Below, in pieces: positions 30,540-39,245 of a stretch of 64,000 nucleotides of DNA (the stretch's first letter is position 1; each line of letters starts with the position of its first letter). The DNA comes from Brenneria rubrifaciens. Lineage in GTDB: Bacteria > Pseudomonadota > Gammaproteobacteria > Enterobacterales > Enterobacteriaceae. The notes under the pieces were generated by a model. That model saw only the letters and a list, made by a program, of their open reading frames with translations, had not been told where the DNA came from and did not search any database. The translations under genes and the position numbers were made by a program. The stretch is taken from assembly GCF_005484945.1 (NCBI RefSeq), contig NZ_CP034035.1:3964094-4028093 (forward strand). The letters are read 5' to 3'.

Positions 30540-30992
30540 GTGAAAATTGCGCTGGGATGTGACCATGTGGGATGGGTTTTGAAATCGGAAATCATGCGGT
30601 TTTTGGTGTCGAAGTCTATAGAAGTCATTGATAAAGGAGCGAATTCATCAGAGAGAACCGACTATCCGCAGTATGGCAAGCGGGTTGCCGATGCGGTGGT
30701 TTCCGGGGAGGCGGATCGGGGAATTCTGATCTGTGGCTCAGGTATTGGCATCTCTATCGCGGCCAACAAAGTTGACGGTATACGCGCTGTCGTATGCAGT
30801 GAACCTTACTCCGCAAAACTTTCGCGTGAACACAATGACACCAACATTTTGGCCTTTGGATCTCGCGTGGTGGGTAGTGAGCTGGCGAAGATGATCGTCG
30901 AAGAGTGGCTGAATACCGTATTTGAAGGCGGACGTCATCAGAACCGTATCGATTTAATCGCGAAAATAGAGAAAGGTGAGCAAATTGGCTAA
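30540..30992 (+). CDS. rpiB: ribose-5-phosphate isomerase B / allose-6-phosphate isomerase
   Basis: 150-residue RpiB/LacAB-family isomerase, very close to E. coli RpiB. MKIALGCDHVG, SSERTDYP, the catalytic C65 in ILICGSGIGISIAANK and SREHNDTNILAFGSRVVG are all present. It interconverts aldose and ketose phosphates (ribose-5-P/ribulose-5-P or allose-6-P/allulose-6-P). It starts with GTG at 30540 preceded by GAGGTGG and overlaps the next gene. It heads the sugar operon opposite the RpiR-type regulator. Confidence 0.9.
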   Translation: MKIALGCDHVGWVLKSEIMRFLVSKSIEVIDKGANSSERTDYPQYGKRVADAVVSGEADRGILICGSGIGISIAANKVDGIRAVVCSEPYSAKLSREHNDTNILAFGSRVVGSELAKMIVEEWLNTVFEGGRHQNRIDLIAKIEKGEQIG

Positions 30993-31650
30993 GTTTTGTC
31001 CATCAATGATGTGTGTTGACTTCTCGCGTCTGCCGGAGGAAATCGCGGCACTGGAACGCGCGGGGGCGGATATGTTTCATATCGACGTTATGGATGGCCT
31101 GTTTGTTCCGAATTTCGCCCTGGGAATAGAAGATATCAAAGCCATTGGCAAGCTGGCGAATATTCCTTATGACGTTCATTTGATGGTTGGCAATCCCGAT
31201 CTCTATATCGAGAAATTCGCAGGGTTGGGATGTTCGATTATTTATGTTCACGCCGAAGCCCCGCGACATTTACACCGGACGTTGAGCAAAATACGCGCTG
31301 CCGGGGCTCAGGTTGGGGTCGCGGTCAATCCCGCCACCTCGTTGAGCGTATTGGAAGAAGTGCTGGAAGATATTGATGTGGTGTTAATCATGTCTGTCGA
31401 TCCTGGTTTTGCCGGGCAACCCTTTATTCCCGGCGCCATCGATAAAATTCAGCGGCTGAAGGACATGATCAAGGAGAATGGCGTGAAAACGCAGATCGCC
31501 ATTGACGGCGCCATTAGCCCGGAAATTGTCGAAAAACTGGGACAAGACGTGACTTACTTCATAATGGGTACTGCCGGATTATTTAATCAGCAAGCAACGT
31601 ATCAACAGGCCATCGCGCGTTTACGCCAGTTAACAGGCTGTACCCAGTAG
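30985..31650 (+). CDS. ribulose-phosphate / allulose-6-phosphate 3-epimerase family protein
   Basis: 221 residues from TTG 30985, chosen because AAAGGTG lies 6 bases upstream and the protein then begins AKFCPSMMCVDF. A GTG at 30976 is also in frame but too close to its ribosome-binding site. TIM-barrel epimerase with the family metal and catalytic motifs: HIDVMDGLFVPNF, DVHLMVGNPDLYI, MSVDPGFAGQPFIPG and AIDGAISPE. The CPSMMC start and PGFAGQPFIP are more AlsE-like than Rpe-like. It overlaps the end of rpiB by 8 bases, so the two steps are probably coupled. Confidence 0.85.
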   Translation: MAKFCPSMMCVDFSRLPEEIAALERAGADMFHIDVMDGLFVPNFALGIEDIKAIGKLANIPYDVHLMVGNPDLYIEKFAGLGCSIIYVHAEAPRHLHRTLSKIRAAGAQVGVAVNPATSLSVLEEVLEDIDVVLIMSVDPGFAGQPFIPGAIDKIQRLKDMIKENGVKTQIAIDGAISPEIVEKLGQDVTYFIMGTAGLFNQQATYQQAIARLRQLTGCTQ

Positions 31651-31693
31651 ATTTCATAGCGCGGAAAGCAAATTAAATACAGGAGACTGAAAA

Positions 31694-32653
31694 ATGGTGA
31701 TGCGCTTAATCTCCAGTTCCAAAAGTGAAATTCTTACCATGTCGGCCAAAGAACTCAAAGAGGCGATTCTGGCCTCAGAAGGCCGGGTGATTATGGGACA
31801 GCACCATGTGACGCTGAATACCGGCCTGGTTGATGGTGCGACCAATACGGAGATTCAGGCGGCTTTCGGGGCGGACATGGTGATGCTGAACGCGTTTGAT
31901 CTGGCCGACCATGCTAAAAATATTGGTCTTTATGAGATGAAAAGCGGCAGGATGGCGGTGGAACCCTACAGTGTTAGCCAGATTAAGCAGTGGGCTGGCG
32001 TTCCTCTCGGCATCTATCTGGAGTGCCCGGATGATCGCGCCAGAGTTGCCGGAGAGCGCTATGTAGAAGCGAAACCGGGTCGGGTGGCGTCGAAAGAGAA
32101 CCTGCTGCGGATCAAAGACATCGGGGCCGATTTTGTGGTGCTGGGGGGAAATCCCTCTTCGGGAACCACGTTCGAGCAAATTATTGCCGCCACAAGATTG
32201 GCAAAGGAAACCCTGGGGGACGACCTGCTGATTTGCGCCGGGAAGTGGGAAGACGGTTCTATTGAAAAAGTACTTGGCGACCCGCTGAGTGAGCGTCCGG
32301 CCCAGGACATTATCAAGGAGCTTATCGATGCGGGGGCGGACGTGATCACGTTGCCCGCGCCCGGTTCCCGTCACGGTATCACCGTTGAACACGTGCGTCA
32401 GTGTGTTGCATTTACCCACAGTTATAAGCCGGGTACGTTGGCGCTCTCTTTTCTGAACAGTTCCGTCGAAGGGGCGGATGTGGAAACGATCCGGCTGATT
32501 GCCCTGATGATGAAACAAACCGGTGCGGATATTCATGCTATTGGTGACGGCGGATATGCGGGCACACCCATGCCTGAAAATGTTTATCAGTTGGCGATAT
32601 CGATTAAAGGCAAACGCCATACCATCAAGAGAATGGTGAGTCGAGCGAGATAA
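31694..32653 (+). CDS. conserved protein of unknown function in PTS operons (TIM-barrel-like)
   Basis: 319 residues. I recognise it only as a protein type found beside PTS and sugar-phosphate genes, probably the DUF7916 family. Repeated barrel-like motifs are visible: GQHHVTLNTGLVDGATNTEI, ADMVMLNAFDLADHAKNIG, GADFVVLGGNPSSGTTFEQI, DAGADVITLPAPGSRHGIT and ADIHAIGDGGYAGTPMPENV. These resemble phosphate-binding loops of a TIM barrel. AGGAG precedes ATG 31694. The context suggests a role in metabolism of the imported phosphosugar. Reaction unknown. Confidence 0.75.
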   Translation: MVMRLISSSKSEILTMSAKELKEAILASEGRVIMGQHHVTLNTGLVDGATNTEIQAAFGADMVMLNAFDLADHAKNIGLYEMKSGRMAVEPYSVSQIKQWAGVPLGIYLECPDDRARVAGERYVEAKPGRVASKENLLRIKDIGADFVVLGGNPSSGTTFEQIIAATRLAKETLGDDLLICAGKWEDGSIEKVLGDPLSERPAQDIIKELIDAGADVITLPAPGSRHGITVEHVRQCVAFTHSYKPGTLALSFLNSSVEGADVETIRLIALMMKQTGADIHAIGDGGYAGTPMPENVYQLAISIKGKRHTIKRMVSRAR

Positions 32654-32659
32654 ATATAA

Positions 32660-32679
32660 CGGGCGAGTTATATCGCCCG
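32660..32679 (+). promoter_or_regulatory. intercistronic hairpin before the EIIB gene
   Basis: CGGGCGA (32660-32666) and TCGCCCG (32673-32679) pair across GTTATA. A T run comes only about 25 bases later, so partial termination or mRNA protection is more likely than full termination. Confidence 0.55.
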
Positions 32680-32745
32680 CAATGATATTTGCTAATTATA
32701 TTATTTTTTTTGACTACGCCTTTTCCTGAAAATTGAAAGGATAAA

Positions 32746-32982
32746 ATGATGAATCCCGAACAGGCTTCTAAAGAAATCCTGGGTGCGGTTGGTGGTGAAG
32801 AGAATATTATTAGTCTCGTTCATTGTGCCACCCGGCTAAGATTTAAGTTAAAAGATCACGCAAAAGCAAATAAAGACGCAAGTAAAAAAATTGATGGCGT
32901 TATCACCGTTATTGAAAGCGGAGGTCAATATCAGGTCGTTATCGGTAATCGGGTCGGTGAAATATTTAATGCTATCCAGTAA
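32746..32982 (+). CDS. PTS EIIB component, glucose/beta-glucoside family
   Basis: 78-residue free EIIB domain. The phosphorylated cysteine is in the signature LVHCATRLRFKLKD (about residue 27). In most relatives this domain is fused to the N-terminus of EIIC. Here an in-frame TAA (32980-32982) separates it from EIIC, which starts with the very next codon in the same frame. AAAGG precedes ATG 32746; ATG 32749 is an alternative. No EIIA is encoded nearby, so a shared EIIA such as Crr would be needed. Confidence 0.88.
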   Translation: MMNPEQASKEILGAVGGEENIISLVHCATRLRFKLKDHAKANKDASKKIDGVITVIESGGQYQVVIGNRVGEIFNAIQ

Positions 32983-34152
32983 ATGATGACAGCAGGAGAC
33001 AATAGCACTGTATATGAGAATAATAGCCAGAGCGGTAATGAGAGTCTTTTTTCTCGCGCTGTGGATATTATCTCTGGAATTTTCACGCCGTTTCTGGGAG
33101 CGCTGGCCGCTGCCGGGATATTAAAAGGTTTGTTGTTGATGTTGACCTCACTGGGCTGGATGTCGCCCCAAAGCGGCGTCTATATCATTTGGTATGCCGC
33201 AGCAGACAGCATTTTCTATTTTCTACCGATCGCGATCGCCCTTACGTCGGCAAAAAAATTTGGCGCCAATACCTTTGTTGCACTTTCCGTTGCCGGGGCG
33301 CTGATCTATCCAACGCTGATTACCTTGTTCAATAATCAAACCCCGCTGGATTTCTTCGATATTCCGGTGATTCTGATGCGTTATACCTCCTCGGTGCTGC
33401 CGGTCATTCTTTCCGTATGGCTGCTCTCTTTGCTGGAGCGTTTCCTGAACCGGCATTTGCATGACAGTATCCGTAACTTCACCACGCCGCTGATCTGCCT
33501 GATGCTGGTTGTTCCTCTGACGTTGATCGTTATCGGTCCTCTTGGCACCTACCTGAGCTTGGGATTGGCTAATGGCTACGCCTTTATTTATCACCTCAGC
33601 CCCGTTCTGGCAGGCATTGTCGCGGGGATAGGCTGGCAGATGCTGGTTATTTTCGGCTTGCACTGGGCTTTCATTCCCATCATGTATAACAATATCGCCA
33701 TACATGGTAGCGATACCCTGAAACCTTTGTTCGCCCCTTCAAACTTTGCTCAGGCTGGCGCCGCATTAGGCGTTCTGCTGAAAACCCGTAACCCTAAAAT
33801 CAAACAAATCGCGGGTCCGGCGACGATAACCGGACTGTTTGGCATCGTGGAGCCGATTATCTACGGCATCAGCCTACGCTATAAAAAACCCTTTATCTGG
33901 GCGACGATTGGCGGTGGTCTGGGCGGCGCCATCAGCGGTTTTTCGGGTTCCTCCGCCATTGCGCCAGGTATTCCCGGCCTGGCCACGCTACCGCTGTTTT
34001 TTGGTCCGGGGTTTGCCGGTTTTATCTGCGCGATTATACTGGCTTTTATTTTCACCGCTGTTTCAACGTATTTTTTTGGCTTTAATGACAATATGGAAAA
34101 AGAGATGCTGGCCAATGAAAAAGAGAAGTCTATAAAAGAAAATAAGGAGTGA
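32983..34152 (+). CDS. PTS EIIC component, glucose/beta-glucoside family
   Basis: 389-residue membrane transporter domain. It begins with a hydrophilic linker-like leader (MMTAGDNSTVYENNSQSGNE), then ISGIFTPFLGALAAAGILKG, about ten hydrophobic helices, and the family substrate motif GIVEPIIYGISL (about residues 285-296). It ends in a lysine-rich tail. It starts immediately after the EIIB stop, in the same frame, with no convincing Shine-Dalgarno of its own. Expression therefore depends on coupling or read-through, or the pair is a fused EIIBC gene broken by one nonsense codon. The sugar is unknown; the neighbours suggest an aldohexose or ketohexose related to allose or psicose. Confidence 0.88.
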   Translation: MMTAGDNSTVYENNSQSGNESLFSRAVDIISGIFTPFLGALAAAGILKGLLLMLTSLGWMSPQSGVYIIWYAAADSIFYFLPIAIALTSAKKFGANTFVALSVAGALIYPTLITLFNNQTPLDFFDIPVILMRYTSSVLPVILSVWLLSLLERFLNRHLHDSIRNFTTPLICLMLVVPLTLIVIGPLGTYLSLGLANGYAFIYHLSPVLAGIVAGIGWQMLVIFGLHWAFIPIMYNNIAIHGSDTLKPLFAPSNFAQAGAALGVLLKTRNPKIKQIAGPATITGLFGIVEPIIYGISLRYKKPFIWATIGGGLGGAISGFSGSSAIAPGIPGLATLPLFFGPGFAGFICAIILAFIFTAVSTYFFGFNDNMEKEMLANEKEKSIKENKE

Positions 34153-34343
34153 GGAAAAACAATTAATATTAATTTAACGATTATTTTATAACGCGTTATT
34201 CGTCAGTCACTAGGTTTTGAATTGTGGGCCAGTCAAAGATAAAATGACGGGCAGGGAGTGCGTTGGCCATAAAAGTAAATTAATAGTAAATAAACGCCCG
34301 AATAATATTTATTCATCCTGGCATTATATCAAGGTATTTGATA

Positions 34344-35726
34344 ATGAAAAATAATATTAAAACAACCTTATCTTTGGTATTAATCTATTTCGGCCTCGCA
34401 TTAACAGTGTCAGCTGCAGTCCCCAATCAACAGCCGGCATGGAATAATATTGTTCTCGGCTATGACAAACCTGTCACGCAGGGATTGTTGGGTGATATGT
34501 TGGGAATAAGAACCACTTTGGCGGATCATGGTTTTACCTTCCGTCTGGCTTATATGACTGAAAGCGCCTATAACATCGCCGGTGGTTATAATAAAGATAA
34601 TAAATACGCTTTTATTGATGATACCGCGTTAACTTTCACTCAGGATCTCGAACGCTATACGGGGATTCCAGATGCAAAAATTGACGGCAATATCGTTAAC
34701 CGTAACCATGACAACGATCTCACGTCGGAACGGTTGATAAACCCGTCCGTCACCCGAAACGATCAGGCTCAGGAAGCGGCAAACAACGGTCAGTCAATTA
34801 CCCGTCTTGGCTGGCTGACATTCAGCCGCAGCTTTTTGGATAGAAGATTAAACTGGCGTATCGGGATGATTAATAAAAACCAGGATTTCGATCAGATACT
34901 TCCCTGCGACTTCCAGCTTATCAGTCTGTGCGGCGGTAAATCGGCTAAGTCAGGTCTGTGGTATAACTGGAATGTCCACTACTGGGGAACCGCTTTTCAG
35001 TACAAGCTGACTCCCGAAGTCACGCTTAAGACCGGGCTGATGGAGTATAACCCCAGCGTAAACAGCAGGAGTCACGCCTGGAGTTGGTCAACCAAGGGAA
35101 GTAAAGGGGTCTTGCTACCGATGGAAATACTGTGGCGCACTCATGACGTTAAGGGGCTGCCCGGCGCCTATAACCTTGGCGTGCTGTTCACGAATGGTGA
35201 ACGGGCCGATCTGTATGAGGGCAAATCCGGCGGCGCAGGGGTGGACGATCCTGAAGGTTACCGCCAGCGCGAGCGTAGCTGGTATGTGTATACAGCCTTC
35301 AACCAGCAGGTTACTCGGCATGCCGATGATGCCAATCGCGGGCTGAGCGTATCCAACAGTTTCGGCTGGGCCGACGAGCGGACGATGGCCTTTAAATATG
35401 TGAATTCAGCGGCCCTGCGCTATCGCGGTTTGTTCGACGCCCGGCCAGACGACATGGCGGCGCTCGGCGTGACCTATATTGAAACAAGCAGTCATTACAA
35501 GCGTAAACAGAATTATCTCAATCAGATGAGCGGTGCCGCCGGCATAAGCGACCCCGCATGGAAACCCGTACCCGGACACAGCGTCAACCTGGCCATGTAT
35601 TATCGGATACAGGCAACGTCCTGGCTGGCTATCCAGCCGGAACTCCAGTTCTGGCATCGCCCTGCGGGTCTGGCTGAAACGCAGGATGCGTGGGTCGGCG
35701 GTTTGAAAACTATGGTGACTTTCTAA
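34344..35726 (+). CDS. OprB-type carbohydrate-selective outer-membrane porin
   Basis: 460 residues from ATG 34344 (AAGG 9 bases upstream). A signal peptide (MKNNIKTTLSLVLIYFGLAL, cleavage near VSA) is followed by alternating amphipathic strands and a terminal aromatic residue (GGLKTMVTF), typical of outer-membrane beta-barrels. Motifs GDMLGIRTTLADHGF and WRIGMINKNQDFDQ fit the OprB family. It lies 191 bases after EIIC on the same strand and would admit the PTS sugar to the periplasm. Confidence 0.85.
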   Translation: MKNNIKTTLSLVLIYFGLALTVSAAVPNQQPAWNNIVLGYDKPVTQGLLGDMLGIRTTLADHGFTFRLAYMTESAYNIAGGYNKDNKYAFIDDTALTFTQDLERYTGIPDAKIDGNIVNRNHDNDLTSERLINPSVTRNDQAQEAANNGQSITRLGWLTFSRSFLDRRLNWRIGMINKNQDFDQILPCDFQLISLCGGKSAKSGLWYNWNVHYWGTAFQYKLTPEVTLKTGLMEYNPSVNSRSHAWSWSTKGSKGVLLPMEILWRTHDVKGLPGAYNLGVLFTNGERADLYEGKSGGAGVDDPEGYRQRERSWYVYTAFNQQVTRHADDANRGLSVSNSFGWADERTMAFKYVNSAALRYRGLFDARPDDMAALGVTYIETSSHYKRKQNYLNQMSGAAGISDPAWKPVPGHSVNLAMYYRIQATSWLAIQPELQFWHRPAGLAETQDAWVGGLKTMVTF

Positions 35727-35888
35727 TCCTGTAGGGTTTAAGCGACAACGACAGTGGCAGGATGGGGCGTCGATCGCGAGTGCAAAAATAGCCGTGTCGG
35801 CACGTGCAGATTTCTACGCGCCGACAGGGGCATTGCATAATGACTTTGCTCTTGTGAACGGGCAGCGCCGATGTGTTCGCAGAGTGCG

Positions 35889-36281
35889 TCAATCCTTGTT
35901 GGGCCGCGCGGCCAATATTGTCCCGATATTATCCTCTATCCAGTCCGCCAGCACTTTTACTCTTCCACTCACTTCTCTGCCCAATGGGGTTAGGCTGTAT
36001 TCCACATGCGGCGGGACGACAGGATAGGCCGTACGCAGGATAAACCCATCGTTTTCCAGATACTGTAAGGTTTGAGCCAGCATACGCTCGCTGACGCCCC
36101 CAATTCTGCGACGCAACTGACTGAAACGGTGCGTGCCCTCCATCAGCGCCACCAGTATCAGCACGCCCCAGCGACTGGTTACGTGGTTAAGCACCTGGCG
36201 TGACGGACACTTTTCAGCGAAAAGATCGCCCTTTGGCGACATGGGGACGGAAGAATCTGCATCGTTGGTTTGTTCGGACAC
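35889..36281 (-). CDS. ytfH: HxlR-family transcriptional regulator YtfH
   Basis: 130-residue winged-helix protein of the HxlR group, close to E. coli YtfH: CPSRQVLNHVTSRWGVLILV, MEGTHRFSQLRRRIGGVSER and YPVVPPHVEYSLTPLG. The conserved cysteine of redox-responsive HxlR proteins (C25 in EKCPSRQ) is present. It is divergent from qorB, the E. coli arrangement, and is the likely regulator of that gene. Confidence 0.92.
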   Translation of the reverse strand: MSEQTNDADSSVPMSPKGDLFAEKCPSRQVLNHVTSRWGVLILVALMEGTHRFSQLRRRIGGVSERMLAQTLQYLENDGFILRTAYPVVPPHVEYSLTPLGREVSGRVKVLADWIEDNIGTILAARPNKD

Positions 36282-36368
36282 TACACTTACCTTTATGTTC
36301 GTACTTACTTAAAGTTAGCTTTGTGGGTATTATGCCAGCCTGTGTTAATCAAAGAAAGGAACTTAACG

Positions 36369-37220
36369 ATGATCGCAATTACCGGTGCATCCGGCCAACT
36401 TGGTCGTTTAGTGATTGAACAACTGTTGGAAAAGATTCCGGCGAACGACGTTCTGGCGTTGGCGCGGGACGTGAATAACGTTGCTGATCTGGCTGCTCGC
36501 GGCGTTCACGTGAAAGCCGCTGACTATAGCCAGCCCGATACGCTCTCTTCCGCGCTGCAAGGTGTGGATAAAGTTTTACTGATTTCTTCCAGCGAAGTGG
36601 GGCGGCGCGCCGCTCAGCATCGCAATGTGATTGAGGCCGCAGTCAAGGCGAAAGTAAGCCTGTTGGCTTATACCAGCCTTTTGCATGCCGATACGTCACC
36701 GCTTGCGCTGGCGGTTGAGCATCGTGAATCGGAAGCGTGCTTAAAACAATCCGGCCTGCCTCATGTTGTACTGCGCAACGGTTGGTACACGGAAAACTAT
36801 GCGGGCAGCATACCTGCCGCATTAGCGCAAGGTGTCTTTATCGGTAGCGCGGGTGAAGGAAAGATTGCTTCCGCTGCGCGTGCTGATTATGCCGCCGCAG
36901 CGGTGGCCGTCCTGACGCAAGAAAATCAGGCTGGCAAGATTTATGAACTGGCGGGCGATGAGGCTTATACACTGACGGAGCTGGCGGTCGAAATCAGCAA
37001 ACAGTCAGGTCAGCCTATCCGCTATCAGAATCTGTCGGAAGATGAACACAAGGCTGCATTGGTTGGCGCAGGTTTGCCAGAAGGCTTTGCCGGTATCATT
37101 GCCGATTCTGATACGGGCGCATCCAAAGGCGCATTGTTTGATGGCGGACATCAGCTGAGTAGCTTGATTGGACGTGCGACCACGCCGCTGGCAGTGGTAG
37201 TGAAAGCGGCGCTGAAGTAA
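36369..37220 (+). CDS. qorB: NAD(P)H:quinone oxidoreductase QorB (NmrA-like SDR)
   Basis: 283 residues from ATG 36369 (AAAGGA site upstream; the frame is open further up to 36270). N-terminal Rossmann motif MIAITGASGQLGRLVIEQLL, then LLISSSEVGRRAAQHRNVIE, AYTSLLHADTSPLALAVEH and LRNGWYTENYAGSIPAAL, all as in E. coli QorB (YtfG). Reduces quinones with NADPH in the cytoplasm. Divergent from ytfH; ends at a strong terminator. Confidence 0.93.
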   Translation: MIAITGASGQLGRLVIEQLLEKIPANDVLALARDVNNVADLAARGVHVKAADYSQPDTLSSALQGVDKVLLISSSEVGRRAAQHRNVIEAAVKAKVSLLAYTSLLHADTSPLALAVEHRESEACLKQSGLPHVVLRNGWYTENYAGSIPAALAQGVFIGSAGEGKIASAARADYAAAAVAVLTQENQAGKIYELAGDEAYTLTELAVEISKQSGQPIRYQNLSEDEHKAALVGAGLPEGFAGIIADSDTGASKGALFDGGHQLSSLIGRATTPLAVVVKAALK

Positions 37221-37263
37221 GCGGTAACACCAGACGGATTATGACTGCGAAATGATTATCGAC

Positions 37264-37297
37264 GCCCGCTCAGAAGCCATCTGAGCGGGCTTTTTTT
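37264..37297 (+). terminator. terminator of qorB
   Basis: GCCCGCTCAGA (37264-37274) and TCTGAGCGGGC (37280-37290) form an 11-bp stem followed by seven T. It marks the left edge of conserved chromosome before the mnmE-linked accessory DNA. Confidence 0.92.
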
Positions 37298-37387
37298 ATC
37301 TCTGGCGCATCAGTTGTTGACGGTTTATTGCAAAATAAACGCCGGACACGGTTTACCACTCGGGGCTGGGATCGGGATGTTGTCGCC

Positions 37388-37444
37388 GGGATGAGTGGAA
37401 GTAAGTGGACGCTTACAGACTAGGCGTGACTTATCGATGCAGAA
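37388..37444. repeat. att-like direct repeat 1 (mnmE-type core at 37427-37444)
   Basis: A 57-base segment repeated at 39940-39996 with 50 identical positions. It ends in the 18-bp core TGACTTATCGATGCAGAA, which is a variant of the mnmE 3' end (reverse complement TTCTGCATCG...AAG). The inner part GTGGACGCTTACAGACT is identical in both copies. Interpreted as the outer attachment site of a small element carrying hipBA. Confidence 0.75.
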
Positions 37445-37627
37445 AGTGAAATATTTAATATAAAACAATGCAATTAGAGTTTTTGATGCAAATGTGGGGA
37501 AAGGATTCATCGTGGCGTTTGCCGCATGTTGCCGGCACTACTCTTACACGCTATAACCGATAAAAGTAATCTTAACGCCTATATCGTGTAAGCCTTGTTT
37601 TACCTGCTAAAGCGTGTAATAGTTATT

Positions 37628-37647
37628 CTACCGTCTATAACCGGTAG
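37628..37647. promoter_or_regulatory. probable HipB operator
   Basis: CTACCG (37628-37633) and CGGTAG (37642-37647) form an inverted repeat with an 8-base spacer, ending 9 bases before the hipB start. The E. coli HipB operator has the same geometry (TATCC-N8-GGATA). A related CTATAACCG segment lies upstream near 37550, suggesting a second site. Confidence 0.65.
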
Positions 37648-37656
37648 GGTAAAACG

Positions 37657-37926
37657 ATGAAAGTCACCAACACCAAACAGCTTAGCGCCTATCTGAAAGA
37701 TGTCCGCATCACGCAGAAGCTTTCACAAGGGAAAGTGGCCGGTAAAGTGGGTATTCGCCAGGATACGGTATCCAGCTTCGAGCAACATCCTGATTCCACC
37801 AAGCTGGAAACCTTCTTTAAAATCCTGTCGGCATTAAATTTAGAACTGACTGTTACTCCCAGGAATGCGGATGCAGCCAATAATGAAGCTTCTGTTGCAT
37901 CATCATCCTGGAAGGAAGAATGGTAA
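37657..37926 (+). CDS. hipB: HipB-type antitoxin (Xre HTH)
   Basis: 89 residues with a Cro/C1 helix-turn-helix (ITQKLSQGKVAGKVGIRQDT, then VSSFEQHPDSTKLETFFKIL) and a C-terminal tail ending in SSSWKEEW. E. coli HipB also ends in a tryptophan-containing tail, which affects its turnover. It autoregulates the operon and neutralises HipA. Its stop TAA overlaps the hipA ATG (TAATG). Confidence 0.9.
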   Translation: MKVTNTKQLSAYLKDVRITQKLSQGKVAGKVGIRQDTVSSFEQHPDSTKLETFFKILSALNLELTVTPRNADAANNEASVASSSWKEEW

Positions 37927-39245
37927 TGGCTGCGCTTGATGTTTACATGAACGGCTATCGGGTGGGCGTTTTTACCAAAACAAGCAGTGGCGCGCATCGT
38001 TTTTCCTATGATGAGAACTGGCTTGGACTATCAGGTAGTCGCCCCATCTCGCTCTCTATGCCGCTACGCCATCAGCCCTATCAAGGTGATGAAGTTTATA
38101 ACTTCTTCGACAATTTACTGCCGGATAATCTGGATATCAGAAGACGCATTGTCGCCAGACATCACGCAGATTCCACCCAGCCGTTTGATCTGCTGGCTAA
38201 AGTGGGGCAAGACAGCGTCGGGGCGTTACAATTGGTGCAGCAGGGTACGCCTGTTCACGATATAAAACGGATCGAATACAAAACCTTATCCGAGCAACAA
38301 TTTGAACGCATATTGAGTGGATATCAGTCGGATGCCCCGCTCGGGATGATCGACGCAGAAGACGATTTTCGTATCTCCATCGCTGGCGCACAGGAAAAGA
38401 CGGCGCTGCTCTATCTGGATGACCACTGGCGTCTGCCCCTTAATGCCACGCCAACCACCCACATCATCAAGCTGCCGATTGGTAAAATCGAGAGTCACTC
38501 TTACTCGATTGATATGTCTGACAGCGTTGAAAATGAGTATCTGTGCATGCTCATTGCCAAGGCGTTTGGGCTACCGGTGCCGCACTGTTTTATGATCAAA
38601 GCGGGCAAGATAAAAGCGCTGGCGGTAGAACGTTTTGATCGCAAATATGCCTCGGATGGCCGTTGGATTATGCGGTTGCCGCAAGAGGATTTTTGCCAGG
38701 CATTAAATATTCCTTCCGCACGAAAATACGAAAACCATGGTGGACCTGGCATTTGCGCCATTATGTCGGTTCTATTGGGCGCGGTTGATCCAGAAAGGGA
38801 TCGTTATAGCTTTATGAAGGCTCAGGTACTATTTTGGCTATTGGCCGCAACGGATGGGCATGCGAAAAACTTTTCCTTATTTATTGAATCGCAAGGACGA
38901 TATCGTCTCACGCCTTACTATGACATTCTCTCTATGTACCCGGCGATTGGCGGTCGGGGAATTGACCGCAGAGATGCCAAACTTGCGATGGGACTGACCG
39001 GCTCAAGAGGCAAGAAATACGCTATTGAGCAGATCTTTCCACGGCACTTTTTCCAAACGGCGAAGGCGGTTGGGTTTGCCAGAGAATCGATGGAAAACAT
39101 TTTGGCTGAGTTTGCGCAGTCGATGGACGCTGTTGTTGTGAAAATAAGAAACCAACTGCCCGCTGGTTTTCCTGCGCCTATCCGCGATGCTATTTTGAAT
39201 GGAATGCAGGCGAAAGCGAGGCGGTTAACTATCGGGTGGAATTAG
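37926..39245 (+). CDS. hipA: HipA-type serine/threonine kinase toxin
   Basis: 439 residues from ATG 37926, the length of E. coli HipA (440). In E. coli HipA phosphorylates glutamyl-tRNA synthetase and causes persistence. Family features are intact: FFDNLLPDNLDIRRRIVARH, the phosphorylation-loop region ISIAGAQEKTALL (containing the autophosphorylated Ser), TTHIIKLPIG, the catalytic ATDGHAKNFSLF and YDILSMYP. It overlaps hipB by one base. The operon lies between two mnmE-type att cores, so it is probably mobile cargo. Confidence 0.92.
   Translation: MAALDVYMNGYRVGVFTKTSSGAHRFSYDENWLGLSGSRPISLSMPLRHQPYQGDEVYNFFDNLLPDNLDIRRRIVARHHADSTQPFDLLAKVGQDSVGALQLVQQGTPVHDIKRIEYKTLSEQQFERILSGYQSDAPLGMIDAEDDFRISIAGAQEKTALLYLDDHWRLPLNATPTTHIIKLPIGKIESHSYSIDMSDSVENEYLCMLIAKAFGLPVPHCFMIKAGKIKALAVERFDRKYASDGRWIMRLPQEDFCQALNIPSARKYENHGGPGICAIMSVLLGAVDPERDRYSFMKAQVLFWLLAATDGHAKNFSLFIESQGRYRLTPYYDILSMYPAIGGRGIDRRDAKLAMGLTGSRGKKYAIEQIFPRHFFQTAKAVGFARESMENILAEFAQSMDAVVVKIRNQLPAGFPAPIRDAILNGMQAKARRLTIGWN

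Noticed and set aside
31775..32620. Minus-strand frame of 281 codons opposite the 319-residue unknown protein
   Set aside because: Shadow frame; the plus strand has a ribosome-binding site and operon position.
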